Positions 1 to 6,137 of a stretch of 7,971 bases of DNA are shown here, in pieces (position 1 is the first letter of the stretch; every line of letters starts with the position of its first letter). Source of the stretch: an uncultured Collinsella sp. (lineage in GTDB: Bacteria; Actinomycetota; Coriobacteriia; Coriobacteriales; Coriobacteriaceae); NCBI GenBank assembly GCA_902495525.1, contig CABUXL010000075.1:1-7971 (forward strand), in the 5' to 3' direction. The position numbers and the translations under genes are program-made. The notes under the pieces are model-generated. The model was not told the DNA's origin. It saw nothing but the letters and a program-made list of their open reading frames with translations, and did not search any database.

Positions 1-25
1 CCGCGGACGGGCTGATATAGGGAGA

Positions 26-63
26 GGGCCTGACCCCATATCGTTGGGGCCAGGCCCGATTTT
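26..63 (+). terminator. Rho-independent terminator of an off-window plus-strand gene
   Basis: Bases 26-32 (GGGCCTG) pair with 51-57 (CAGGCCC) and, after one A/C mismatch, 34-38 (CCCCA) pair with 45-49 (TGGGG) around a six-base loop. The stem is followed by GATTTTG, a short T run on the plus strand only. The minus-strand side lacks T residues, so it most likely ends a plus-strand gene lying left of the window. Stop codons TGA at 13-15 and TAG at 18-20 could be that gene's end, but too little of it is present to choose a frame. Confidence 0.8.
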
Positions 64-163
64 GCCTCTTGACAATGTCCTGCTCATATTAAAAGGAACG
101 TCCCCAAGTGCCAACCACGGCAGCGCCGATATTAAAACGCCGATGTTTTGGCAATGACAGCGA
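64..163. other. Intergenic stretch without recognised gene
   Basis: No open reading frame with a ribosome binding site is visible here. The nine-base word ATATTAAAA occurs twice (86-94 and 129-137), and AAAAC/GTTTT (134-138/145-149) can form a weak hairpin. TTGACA at 69-74 looks like a -35 box, but no -10 box sits at a usable distance. The GGAACGTCCCC run at 95-105 resembles short intergenic repeats I associate with high-copy REP-like elements; this is an impression only. Confidence 0.4.
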
Positions 164-262
164 GCGGGCCGCATTTGAGACAAGGTGACGTGAAACGAAA
201 GGGCGCTGACCTTCTGGTCGCGCCCTTGAAGTTGAACGTCAGATTGTCCAAATGCGGCCCGC
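164..262. repeat. 99-base imperfect inverted repeat (long hairpin) downstream of tyrS
   Basis: The outer arms 164-177 and 249-262 are perfect 14-base reverse complements (GCGGGCCGCATTTG). After a one-base bulge at 178, 179-183 pair with 244-248. Inward, TGACGT (186-191) pairs with ACGTCA (236-241), AAC (194-196) with GTT (231-233), AAGGGCGC (199-206) with GCGCCCTT (220-227), and GACC (208-211) with GGTC (216-219) around a TTCT loop. About 40 base pairs form one nested rod. It lies between the plus-strand terminator at 26-63 and the end of tyrS, so it would be in the tyrS 3' untranslated RNA if transcription reaches it. It could be a compound terminator, a small structured RNA, or a palindromic intergenic repeat. 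Confidence 0.8.
190..227 (-). terminator. Probable tyrS terminator (core of the long hairpin)
   Basis: Read on the minus strand, the stem AAGGGCGC-GACC-AGAA-GGTC-(A)-GCGCCCTT has 12 base pairs with one bulged A, and is followed by TCGTTTC, a moderate T-rich stretch. It lies about 75 bases beyond the tyrS stop codon and has the right polarity to end that transcript. The last 16 bases of the stem and T run are identical to the argR terminator. Confidence 0.6.
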
Positions 263-276
263 GCAGCGTCGGCCGG

Positions 277-300
277 TCCGCCGTTCGTTAGAACGGCGGA
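277..300 (-). other. Hairpin two bases after the tyrS stop
   Basis: TCCGCCGTTC (277-286) and GAACGGCGGA (291-300) are perfect reverse complements around the four-base loop GTTA. On the minus strand the stem starts just after the TAG stop of tyrS. No T run follows, so it is not a standard intrinsic terminator. It may protect the 3' end of the mRNA or aid a downstream termination site; both are inferences. Confidence 0.6.
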
Positions 301-301
301 A

Positions 302-1513
302 CTAAATCAACTTGAAACCCTTGCGCTTGCCCACGGAGAGGGTGTCGCCCAGCTTGAGGGCGCTGGGATCGATGTTATAGCTCTTGGGAGCCACGGCCTT
401 GCCGTTGATTTTGACGCCGCCGCCGTCGATATCGCGACGAGCCTGGCCGGCGCTCGCCGAAAGACCCAAGTCCTTGAGCAGGCCGGCGAGGTAGATTTGG
501 CCCTCGTCGTTAACAGTCAGCTCAACGTGCTTCTCGGGGAAGTCGGCGAGCTGGCCCTCCTTGAACACGCGGTCGAACTCAGCCTGAGCCTCGTCGCCGG
601 CACCGGCGCCGTGGTAGGTGTCGCACAGGTCGCGACCCAGAGCGCGCTTGAGCTCATAGGGATCGGCAGAGCCGTCGGCCAGGGCGGCGTCGATCTTGTC
701 GACCTCGGCCGGGGTGAGCGAGCTAGCCAGACGATAGTACTTGCCGATCATCTCGTCGGGGATGGACATGGTCTTGCCGAACATGTCCTTGGGCGCGTCG
801 GTCAGGCCGATGTAGTTGCCGTATGACTTGGACATCTTGCGCACGCCGTCGGTACCCTCGAGCAGCGGCATGGTGAGCGCGATCTGCGGCTCCATGCCCA
901 TCTTCTCCATGAGCTCACGGCCGGCGAGCAGGTTGAAGAGCTGATCGGTGCCGCCCATCTCGACGTCGGCCTTGATCTGCACGGAGTCGAAAGCCTGCAT
1001 CACGGGATACAGGAACTCATGCAGGGCGATCGGCGTCTGAGACTGGTAGCGCTTGGTAAAGTCGTCGCGCTCGAGGATGCGGGCGACGGTGAACTTGGAG
1101 CACACCTGCAGCAGACCGGCCAGATCCATCGAAAGAATCCAGTCGCCGTTGTGCACGATGGTGGTCTTCTCGGGATCCAGGATCTTCATGGCCTGACTCA
1201 CGTAGGTCTCGGCGTTGGCCTCGATCTGCTCCTGCGAAAGCTGCGGACGGGTGGAGTTCTTGCCCGAGGGGTCGCCGATCAACGCGGTGCCGTTGCCGAT
1301 GATGAGGGTGACGTTGTGGCCCAGGTCCTGGAACTGACGCATCTTGCGCAGCGGCACGGCATGGCCCAGGTGCAGGTCGGGGCTGGTGGGGTCGACGCCG
1401 AGCTTGATGTTGAGGGGCTCGCCCTTCTCAAGCTTCTTGCGAAGGTCGGCCTCGGGAACGATCTGCGCGGCGCCCGAGGTGATGATACGCATTTGCTCGT
1501 CAACAGACAGCAT
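302..1513 (-). CDS. tyrS: Tyrosyl-tRNA synthetase
   Basis: A 403-residue class I aminoacyl-tRNA synthetase that charges tRNA-Tyr with tyrosine in the cytoplasm, using ATP. The Rossmann catalytic domain carries the HIGH-type signature as HLGH (residues 48-51) in DPTSPDLHLGH, the tyrosine-site motif GGTDQ (187-191), and the KMSKS loop (226-230) as VRKMSKSYGN. A C-terminal S4-type RNA-binding domain covers about 340-400, including VKINGKAV. The DPTSPDLHLGH form and the length resemble the TyrZ-like branch of bacterial TyrRS more than the classical TyrS; that placement is a judgement from memory. The start is fixed by a near-perfect AAGGAGG seven bases upstream of ATG. It lies 96 bases downstream of the U32 gene on the same strand and may be partly co-transcribed with it. 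No T-box is visible in the leader. Confidence 0.97.
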   Translation of the reverse strand: MLSVDEQMRIITSGAAQIVPEADLRKKLEKGEPLNIKLGVDPTSPDLHLGHAVPLRKMRQFQDLGHNVTLIIGNGTALIGDPSGKNSTRPQLSQEQIEANAETYVSQAMKILDPEKTTIVHNGDWILSMDLAGLLQVCSKFTVARILERDDFTKRYQSQTPIALHEFLYPVMQAFDSVQIKADVEMGGTDQLFNLLAGRELMEKMGMEPQIALTMPLLEGTDGVRKMSKSYGNYIGLTDAPKDMFGKTMSIPDEMIGKYYRLASSLTPAEVDKIDAALADGSADPYELKRALGRDLCDTYHGAGAGDEAQAEFDRVFKEGQLADFPEKHVELTVNDEGQIYLAGLLKDLGLSASAGQARRDIDGGGVKINGKAVAPKSYNIDPSALKLGDTLSVGKRKGFKLI

Positions 1514-1534
1514 TGGGTATCCTCCTTTTGCTAT

Positions 1535-1561
1535 AGCACCCTCGCCGAAAACGGCGGTGCT
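1535..1561 (-). promoter_or_regulatory. Leader hairpin just upstream of the tyrS ribosome binding site
   Basis: On the minus strand AGCACCGCCG pairs with CGGC-(GAG)-GGTGCT around a TTTT loop, giving 10 base pairs with a three-base bulge. The hairpin ends about seven bases before the AAGGAGG site (1521-1527). No T run follows, so it does not look like a terminator for the U32 gene. It may stabilise the leader or affect translation initiation; this is an inference. Confidence 0.45.
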
Positions 1562-1581
1562 GGAAGTCCATAAACTCTCTT

Positions 1582-1590
1582 ATGATAACA
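1582..1590 (-). promoter_or_regulatory. Candidate extended -10 promoter for tyrS
   Basis: On the minus strand the sequence reads TGT-TATCAT, an extended -10 element with five of six matches to TATAAT. No good -35 box lies 17 bases upstream, which extended -10 promoters can tolerate. It would give a leader of roughly 60 bases containing the hairpin at 1535-1561. The call rests on a short match only. Confidence 0.3.
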
Positions 1591-1609
1591 AACTGACGCG
1601 ACGCGGCAC

Positions 1610-3568
1610 CTACGACAGGAAAATCCTCGTCCTGCCGCATGCGTCAATGGCAACTGGCAGACGTGTACCGTCACGCTCGACCAGATAGCGTGCCTGCCGA
1701 CGACGCAAGCAGTCGCGGCAACGGACCTGTCCCGTCGCATCGGTGGCGCAGACGCCCTCGGCGGTCAGCAGGCAGTGCTCGCACACCATAAGCTCGGGAC
1801 GGTCGGCGTCGACCGGACCCAAGACGCCGGGTTCAGCAGCCAGTTCGGCAATACGCTCCGCATCATTGCCGAGCAACTCGGCCGGCAAGTACACCCGCCC
1901 CGCACCGAGTCCGCGCAGCCAGGTAAGCGTGGCCCGATTCGCGCAGAACACCGGCGCCGCCACGTCAAACGTCACGCCCAGCTCGCGAGCGATCACCACC
2001 TGTCCCAGGTTGCGGCAGACGACGCGCCCGGCACGCTGCATCAGTGAGCGGGTCCAGTCAGCGTCACTCGCGCGGCACACCTCGTCAAGCACCACAACGG
2101 CGTCGGACAAATCGAGTTCTCCGCGCGGGTCGGCATCCATCAGCTGCCAAGCAAAAACCATGCGAGTGGGAACCGCGCACTCCACCAACTCCGTCGACGC
2201 ACCGCCATCCACCACAACGTCCTCAAAGGGCAGTACCTCAACGGCACGTGCAACGGGCGCAATCGCATCCGCCTCGGCCCGCATGCGCTCCAACACCGTT
2301 GCCGTCTGCCCCAGCACGCCGGCACTGCGAATCAGATAGACCTCGCAGCCCGCGTCCACCTTGCGTTTGCAATGCACGACGATACGCTCTCCCGCAGCGG
2401 CATCCACGGGGCAAGGCACCTGTGGCCAGCGCTTGGGCACATCGGGACGCGCGTCGGCACCCGGGTAAAATCGGATTTCGAGCGTATCGCCCGCCGCCAC
2501 GGCGGCATCAAGCTCAACCGTCACCTCTTCGTGACCCACCGCCACCAAGTGGCCCACGCGCACGCCCTGGTTGATCGCGCGCTCAAAGCTCATGAGCTCG
2601 GTGCCCGAACGACCCCGCAGATACGCATCGGTAAAGCCGCGGTTGAACGACCTTCCCAGCTCGCGCTCAAGCGCCAGCACCGCATCGGCATCCCATGTGC
2701 CATCGCGCAGCATATCGAGCGCCCGACGCCACACCCTCACCACGTTAAAGACGTAGTCGGGATTCTTCATGCGACCCTCGATCTTGAGCGATGCCACGCC
2801 GGCGGCAACAAGCTCGGGCAGATGCGCGATGCCCAGATAGTCACGCGGACAAAGCAGGCGGTCCCCTTCGACAGCGACAACACTCTGCCCCGCCTCGTCC
2901 ACCAAGTCATAGGACAGACGGCACGGCTGTGTGCAGTCGCCGCGCATCGCCGAACGTCCGCGCCGCAGGGCCGAAAACTCACACGCACCCGAGTATCCAA
3001 TGCAAATAGCGCCGTGACAGAACACCTCGATGGGCACGCCAGTAGCGCAAAGCGTCCCAATCTCCGCCACGCTCAGCTCGCGCGCAGTCGTCACGCGCTC
3101 AACGCCCAGCTCCTTGGCAGCCAACTGCACGGCACCCTCGCTATGAGCGCCCGCTTGGGTGGACAGGTGAATCTCGACCCCCGGAATCGCCGCACGAAGC
3201 GCACAAGCCAGCCCGGCATCGGCCACAATCAACGCATCGGCACCCAACGCATGCGCATGCGCCCCCAACGCCACGGCGTCGGCAAGCTCATCATCGAACA
3301 CGAACACGTTGAGCGTCACGTACACACGCACGCCATGGGCATGGGCCACGGCACAGCCGCGCACGAACTCATCATCGCTAAAGCCATGGGCGCTCACTCG
3401 AGCGTTGAACCCGTCCAGCCCCGCATAGATGGCATCGGCACCCGCTGCAATCGCCGCGAGCATCTGGTCGAGCCCGCCAGCAGGCGCCAGCAGTTCGGGC
3501 AGCGCCACTCCAGCCGCCGCCAACTCGCTTTCGCATTGTCCACTCGGTTCCATCGGCCGAATCGCCAT
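1610..3568 (-). CDS. U32 peptidase-family protein, RlhA/TrhP-like, probable Fe-S RNA hydroxylase
   Basis: 652 residues from the ATG at 3568, preceded by GAGGAG seven bases upstream; a TTG 18 bases further up is less likely. The N-terminal half is a U32 domain: ELLAPAGG near residues 25-32, the family signature EVFCHGAICIGYSGAC ending near 196, then SLKIEGRMK near 260-268. Cys189, Cys196, Cys212 and Cys240 match in spacing the four cysteines that bind a 4Fe-4S cluster in UbiU/UbiV. U32 proteins once called collagenases include RlhA (23S rRNA C2501 hydroxylation), TrhP (tRNA wobble hydroxyuridine) and UbiU/V. The length of about 650 fits RlhA and the long U32 class with a DUF3656-like middle. 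The C-terminus has a second cluster, CX2C (596, 599), Cys607 and CX2C (617, 620), like a zinc ribbon. Its position upstream of tyrS fits an RNA-modifying role, but rRNA or tRNA as substrate cannot be settled here. Confidence 0.85.
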   Translation of the reverse strand: MAIRPMEPSGQCESELAAAGVALPELLAPAGGLDQMLAAIAAGADAIYAGLDGFNARVSAHGFSDDEFVRGCAVAHAHGVRVYVTLNVFVFDDELADAVALGAHAHALGADALIVADAGLACALRAAIPGVEIHLSTQAGAHSEGAVQLAAKELGVERVTTARELSVAEIGTLCATGVPIEVFCHGAICIGYSGACEFSALRRGRSAMRGDCTQPCRLSYDLVDEAGQSVVAVEGDRLLCPRDYLGIAHLPELVAAGVASLKIEGRMKNPDYVFNVVRVWRRALDMLRDGTWDADAVLALERELGRSFNRGFTDAYLRGRSGTELMSFERAINQGVRVGHLVAVGHEEVTVELDAAVAAGDTLEIRFYPGADARPDVPKRWPQVPCPVDAAAGERIVVHCKRKVDAGCEVYLIRSAGVLGQTATVLERMRAEADAIAPVARAVEVLPFEDVVVDGGASTELVECAVPTRMVFAWQLMDADPRGELDLSDAVVVLDEVCRASDADWTRSLMQRAGRVVCRNLGQVVIARELGVTFDVAAPVFCANRATLTWLRGLGAGRVYLPAELLGNDAERIAELAAEPGVLGPVDADRPELMVCEHCLLTAEGVCATDATGQVRCRDCLRRRQARYLVERDGTRLPVAIDACGRTRIFLS

Positions 3569-3627
3569 CGGTAAACTCCTCGCCAAGGTGTGCTTTCACT
3601 CTGAAAATTGCTGCCAACCAGCATACA

Positions 3628-3637
3628 CGAGGCCTCG
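3628..3637. promoter_or_regulatory. Ten-base palindrome in the divergent U32/PBP intergenic region
   Basis: CGAGGCCTCG is a perfect palindrome within the 161-base region (3569-3729) between two divergent genes, so both promoters should lie around it. I could not assign a convincing -35/-10 pair to either side; AATAAC preceded by TGT at 3659-3667 is a weak extended -10 candidate toward the penicillin-binding protein. The palindrome could be an operator, but GC-rich ten-base palindromes are not rare. Confidence 0.2.
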
Positions 3638-3683
3638 CGTGCCCCGATTGGTTTATCGTGTAATAACTTATGTCCATCCTGCC

Positions 3684-3700
3684 CGGCAGCATACCTGCCG
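3684..3700 (+). promoter_or_regulatory. Small leader hairpin upstream of the penicillin-binding protein
   Basis: CGGCAG (3684-3689) pairs with CTGCCG (3695-3700) around a CATAC loop. The eight-base word CATACCTG occurs at 3690-3697 and again at 3711-3718, where it runs into the GGAGG ribosome binding site. The copy in the hairpin overlaps its loop and 3' arm. A regulatory role is only a possibility. Confidence 0.25.
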
Positions 3701-3729
3701 CCTGGCACGACATACCTGGAGGTCAATAT

Positions 3730-5922
3730 ATGGGTCCTCGCCAACGACAGGGGCGCGGTCGCTCTAAGACGCATGCCCTTCCCATGATCTTGCTCTCGTT
3801 TTTGGGCTTTCTGCTTATCGCGAGCGTAGCGTTTGGCATCGGCATGATCGGCAACGTCAACCGCTGGCTGTCCGATCTGCCCGACTACACCGACGCCAAT
3901 GCTTACCTGGTAAGTGAGCCCACCGACATCGTCGACTGCAACGGCAATACCATTGCGAGCTTCTACACGCAAAACCGCAAGTCCATTACCAAGGACCAGG
4001 TGTCCCCGTACGTGCTGCAGGGCACTGTCGACGTTGAGGACGAGCGCTTCTACGAGCATGGCGGCATCGACCTCTGGGGCATTGCACGCGCATCGGTGGC
4101 AACCCTCACCGGTGGCCACGAGGGCGCATCGACCATCACCCAGCAGCTGGTTCGCAACACCATCTTGCAGGAGGAACAATTCGACTCGACCATCGAGCGT
4201 AAGGTGCGCGAGGCCTATATCGCCATCAAGATGGAGGATATGTACTCCAAAGACGAGATCCTCATGATGTACCTCAACACCATCTACTACGGCCATGGAG
4301 CATATGGCATCGAGGCCGCCGCCGAGACCTATCTGTCCAAAACCGCCGCCGACCTCACCCTGAGCGAGGCCGCGCTGCTCATCGGCCTTCCCAACTCGCC
4401 CTCGCAGTACGACCCCACGGTTAATCCCGACTTGGCGCTGTCCCGCCGCAATAAGGTTCTGGACAACATGCTGCGTCTGGGCCACATCACGCAGGAAGAG
4501 CACGATGCCGCACAGGCTGAGCCCATCACGCTTAACGTGACCGAGATTTCGGGCAGTGGCGTCGATGTGTACTCTCAGCCCTACTTTGTCTCCTACGTTA
4601 AGCAGTTGCTTGAGCAGGAGTTCTCCACCGACGTGCTCTTTAAGGGCGGTCTGACCGTCAAGACCGCCATCGACCCCACCATGCAGCAGGTGGCCGAGGA
4701 GGCTGTGCGCTCGCAGCTCGACACGCTTTCGCTCGACGGCCTGGACATGGGCATGGTCGTCGTTGACCCCAAGACCGGCTACATCAAGTGCATGGTAGGC
4801 GGCTACGACTACAACGCCGACGAGAATCACGTGAACCACGCTACGGCAAAGCGCCCCGTGGGCTCCACGTTTAAGGCCTTTACGCTGGCAACTGCCATCC
4901 AAAACGGTATGAACCCCAACGTCACCCTCAACTGCAACTCGCCGCTCAAGGCCAAGGGCACCACGACCGAGGTGCAAAACTACGGCAACCAGAGCTATGG
5001 CAACATCACGCTTAAGCAGGCAACGGCATACTCATCCAACACCGGCTACATTCAGGTGGCCGAAGCCATCGGCAATGACAAGATCATATCGCTCGTCAAA
5101 AAGCTTGGCATCGATCCCGCCAAGGACAATATCGAGGACGTTCCCGTCATGACGCTCGGCACCGGGTCCATCTCACCGCTCGAGATGGCATCTGCCTACG
5201 CAACGTTTGCCAACGGTGGCTACTACCGTCAGCCCATCGCCATTACCGAGATCGACTCGCGTACCGGCTCGGTTCTGTACCAGCACACCGACAATCCCAC
5301 GCAGGTGCTCACCGAAGGCGAGGCTGCCGCGGTTACCGATGTTCTATCCGGCGTCATGCAGGGCAGCGGCACGGGTGCCGCCGGCGCGCTGAACGTCAAC
5401 CAGCCCTATGCCGGCAAGACGGGCACCACTGACAACACCACCAACCTGTGGTTCTGCGGCTTCACGCCGCAACTGACATGCGCCCTGTGGACCGGTTATT
5501 CCGCAGGCGAGATTCCCATCCAAAAGTACGGTTCGGACCTGCTGGGCGACAGCACCAACCTGCCCGTCTTTAAGAAGTTCATGAACACCGTTCTTGCGGG
5601 CACCGAGCGCGAGGAATTCCAGACCGGAACGGCTCCCACGTACAAGAACAATAGCGTCTGGAAGTTCTACGGCACTAGCAACGCCAAGAAGTCGGAGGAC
5701 AAAGACGACAAAGACGAGGGAGCAACCACCACGACGACTACCACCACGACGACCGAGACCACGGGTGGCGATACGACCGGCGGCAACGGTACCACCGGCG
5801 GAGACGGTACGACCGGCGGCGGCGACGGTAGCGGCGGCGAGGGCGGCTCTCCTACCCCCACCCCTACTCCCACGCCCACACCCGATCCTACGCCCACGCC
5901 CGACCCCTCTACGGGCCAGTAA
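3730..5922 (+). CDS. Class A penicillin-binding protein (transglycosylase/transpeptidase)
   Basis: A bifunctional peptidoglycan synthase that polymerises lipid II glycan strands and cross-links stem peptides outside the membrane. The ATG at 3730 follows GGAGG by seven bases; an in-frame ATG 60 bases upstream has no such site. The 730-residue product has a basic cytoplasmic N-terminus, a membrane segment at about 19-41, and a GT51 domain with EDERFYEHGGID (catalytic Glu103), GASTITQQLVRN (132-143), RKVREA (157-162) and KDEILMMYLN (174-183). The transpeptidase domain has STFK (nucleophile Ser379), SSN (435-437) and KTGT (563-566), all intact. The last 80 residues (about 651-730) form a disordered tail: a Lys/Asp/Glu block, a run of ten threonines, a Thr-Gly-Gly repeat block and a Pro-Thr repeat. 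It is divergent from the U32 gene, convergent with argR, and has its own terminator. It is probably a housekeeping PBP1a/PonA-type enzyme; it is also a beta-lactam target by family. Confidence 0.96.
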   Translation: MGPRQRQGRGRSKTHALPMILLSFLGFLLIASVAFGIGMIGNVNRWLSDLPDYTDANAYLVSEPTDIVDCNGNTIASFYTQNRKSITKDQVSPYVLQGTVDVEDERFYEHGGIDLWGIARASVATLTGGHEGASTITQQLVRNTILQEEQFDSTIERKVREAYIAIKMEDMYSKDEILMMYLNTIYYGHGAYGIEAAAETYLSKTAADLTLSEAALLIGLPNSPSQYDPTVNPDLALSRRNKVLDNMLRLGHITQEEHDAAQAEPITLNVTEISGSGVDVYSQPYFVSYVKQLLEQEFSTDVLFKGGLTVKTAIDPTMQQVAEEAVRSQLDTLSLDGLDMGMVVVDPKTGYIKCMVGGYDYNADENHVNHATAKRPVGSTFKAFTLATAIQNGMNPNVTLNCNSPLKAKGTTTEVQNYGNQSYGNITLKQATAYSSNTGYIQVAEAIGNDKIISLVKKLGIDPAKDNIEDVPVMTLGTGSISPLEMASAYATFANGGYYRQPIAITEIDSRTGSVLYQHTDNPTQVLTEGEAAAVTDVLSGVMQGSGTGAAGALNVNQPYAGKTGTTDNTTNLWFCGFTPQLTCALWTGYSAGEIPIQKYGSDLLGDSTNLPVFKKFMNTVLAGTEREEFQTGTAPTYKNNSVWKFYGTSNAKKSEDKDDKDEGATTTTTTTTTTETTGGDTTGGNGTTGGDGTTGGGDGSGGEGGSPTPTPTPTPTPDPTPTPDPSTGQ
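5725..5754 (+). repeat. Tandem 15-base duplication encoding the polythreonine run
   Basis: Bases 5725-5739 and 5740-5754 are two adjacent 15-base units that differ only in the last base (ACT versus ACC). Together they encode Thr666-Thr675 of the penicillin-binding protein. The match in codon choice points to a slippage or duplication event rather than independent selection of ten threonines. Copy number may vary between strains. Confidence 0.75.
5773..5829 (+). repeat. Three tandem units encoding TTGG(N/D)G repeats
   Basis: Units 5773-5790, 5791-5808 and 5809-5829 encode TTGGNG, TTGGDG and TTGGGDG. The units share most bases (AC-ACCGGCGG- core, ending ACGGT), and the third has one extra Gly codon. 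They form the flexible Gly-rich part of the penicillin-binding protein tail, between the polythreonine run and the Pro-Thr block. Confidence 0.7.
5848..5919 (+). repeat. Pro-Thr dipeptide repeat at the C-terminus of the PBP
   Basis: This segment encodes a Ser followed by alternating Pro-Thr with interspersed Asp, ending STGQ just before the stop. Codons vary (CCT, CCC; ACC, ACT, ACG, ACA), so the dipeptide pattern seems kept at the protein level. Such Pro-Thr stretches act as extended spacers in wall-spanning proteins and are possible O-glycosylation sites in Actinobacteria; the latter is an inference. Confidence 0.7.
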
Positions 5923-5944
5923 GCGCAAAAAACGACTGACACCA

Positions 5945-5988
5945 AGGCGCCCGAGCAGCATATACGCTGCTCGGGCGCTTCTTTATTT
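5945..5988 (+). terminator. Rho-independent terminator of the penicillin-binding protein gene
   Basis: GCGCCCGAGCAGC (5947-5959) and GCTGCTCGGGCGC (5966-5978) form a perfect 13-base-pair stem with a six-base ATATAC loop, followed by TTCTTTATTT. It begins about 25 bases past the stop codon. The opposite side has no T run, so it acts on the plus strand. Confidence 0.93.
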
Positions 5989-6057
5989 CGGCAGATACCA
6001 CAAGATGCCACGACGGCCCCGGCTACAGGACCGATAGAACAACAGGCACTGGTATGC

Positions 6058-6087
6058 AAAAAGGGCGCTGACCTTTATCAACGCCCT
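6058..6087 (-). terminator. Rho-independent terminator of argR
   Basis: On the minus strand AGGGCG-TTGA-TAAAGG-TCAG-CGCCCT folds to a 10-pair stem (one T-G wobble in the DNA reading, U-G in RNA), and the right arm runs straight into TTTTTGC. It lies about 50 bases downstream of the argR stop. The 16 bases AAGGTCAGCGCCCTTT are identical to those in the tyrS terminator. Confidence 0.88.
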
Positions 6088-6137
6088 CGGCAATTACCTA
6101 TAGCAACAAACGGCACAGCAGCAGAGCCGCGCATCCC

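Noticed and set aside
69..92. Promoter with TTGACA at 69-74
   Set aside because: The A/T-rich TATTAA at 87-92 is only 12 bases away, and no gene with a start site follows on the plus strand.
1019..1573. Plus-strand open frame of 184 codons opposite tyrS
   Set aside because: Fully antisense to tyrS, no ribosome binding site, and low-complexity Gly/Leu/Val composition.
1514..1609. T-box riboswitch in front of tyrS
   Set aside because: The 96-base gap is too short for a full T-box and lacks the conserved TGGNACCGCG core; only a simple hairpin is seen.
2372..3574. Open frame of 400 codons on the plus strand, antisense to the U32 gene
   Set aside because: It overlaps a gene with clear family motifs and lacks recognisable domains; its His/Arg-rich composition is that of a complementary-strand shadow.
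3586..3586. TTG start for the U32 gene at 3586
   Set aside because: The ATG at 3568 has GAGGAG at the proper distance; the TTG has no better site.
3670..3672. ATG at 3670 as start of the penicillin-binding protein
   Set aside because: No ribosome binding site precedes it, while GGAGG lies seven bases before the ATG at 3730, which yields a normal basic N-terminus and membrane anchor.
3394..4977. Long open frame of 527 codons on the minus strand, antisense to the penicillin-binding protein
   Set aside because: It overlaps the strongly supported PBP and U32 genes, has no family motifs, and is a typical shadow frame of GC-rich coding sequence.
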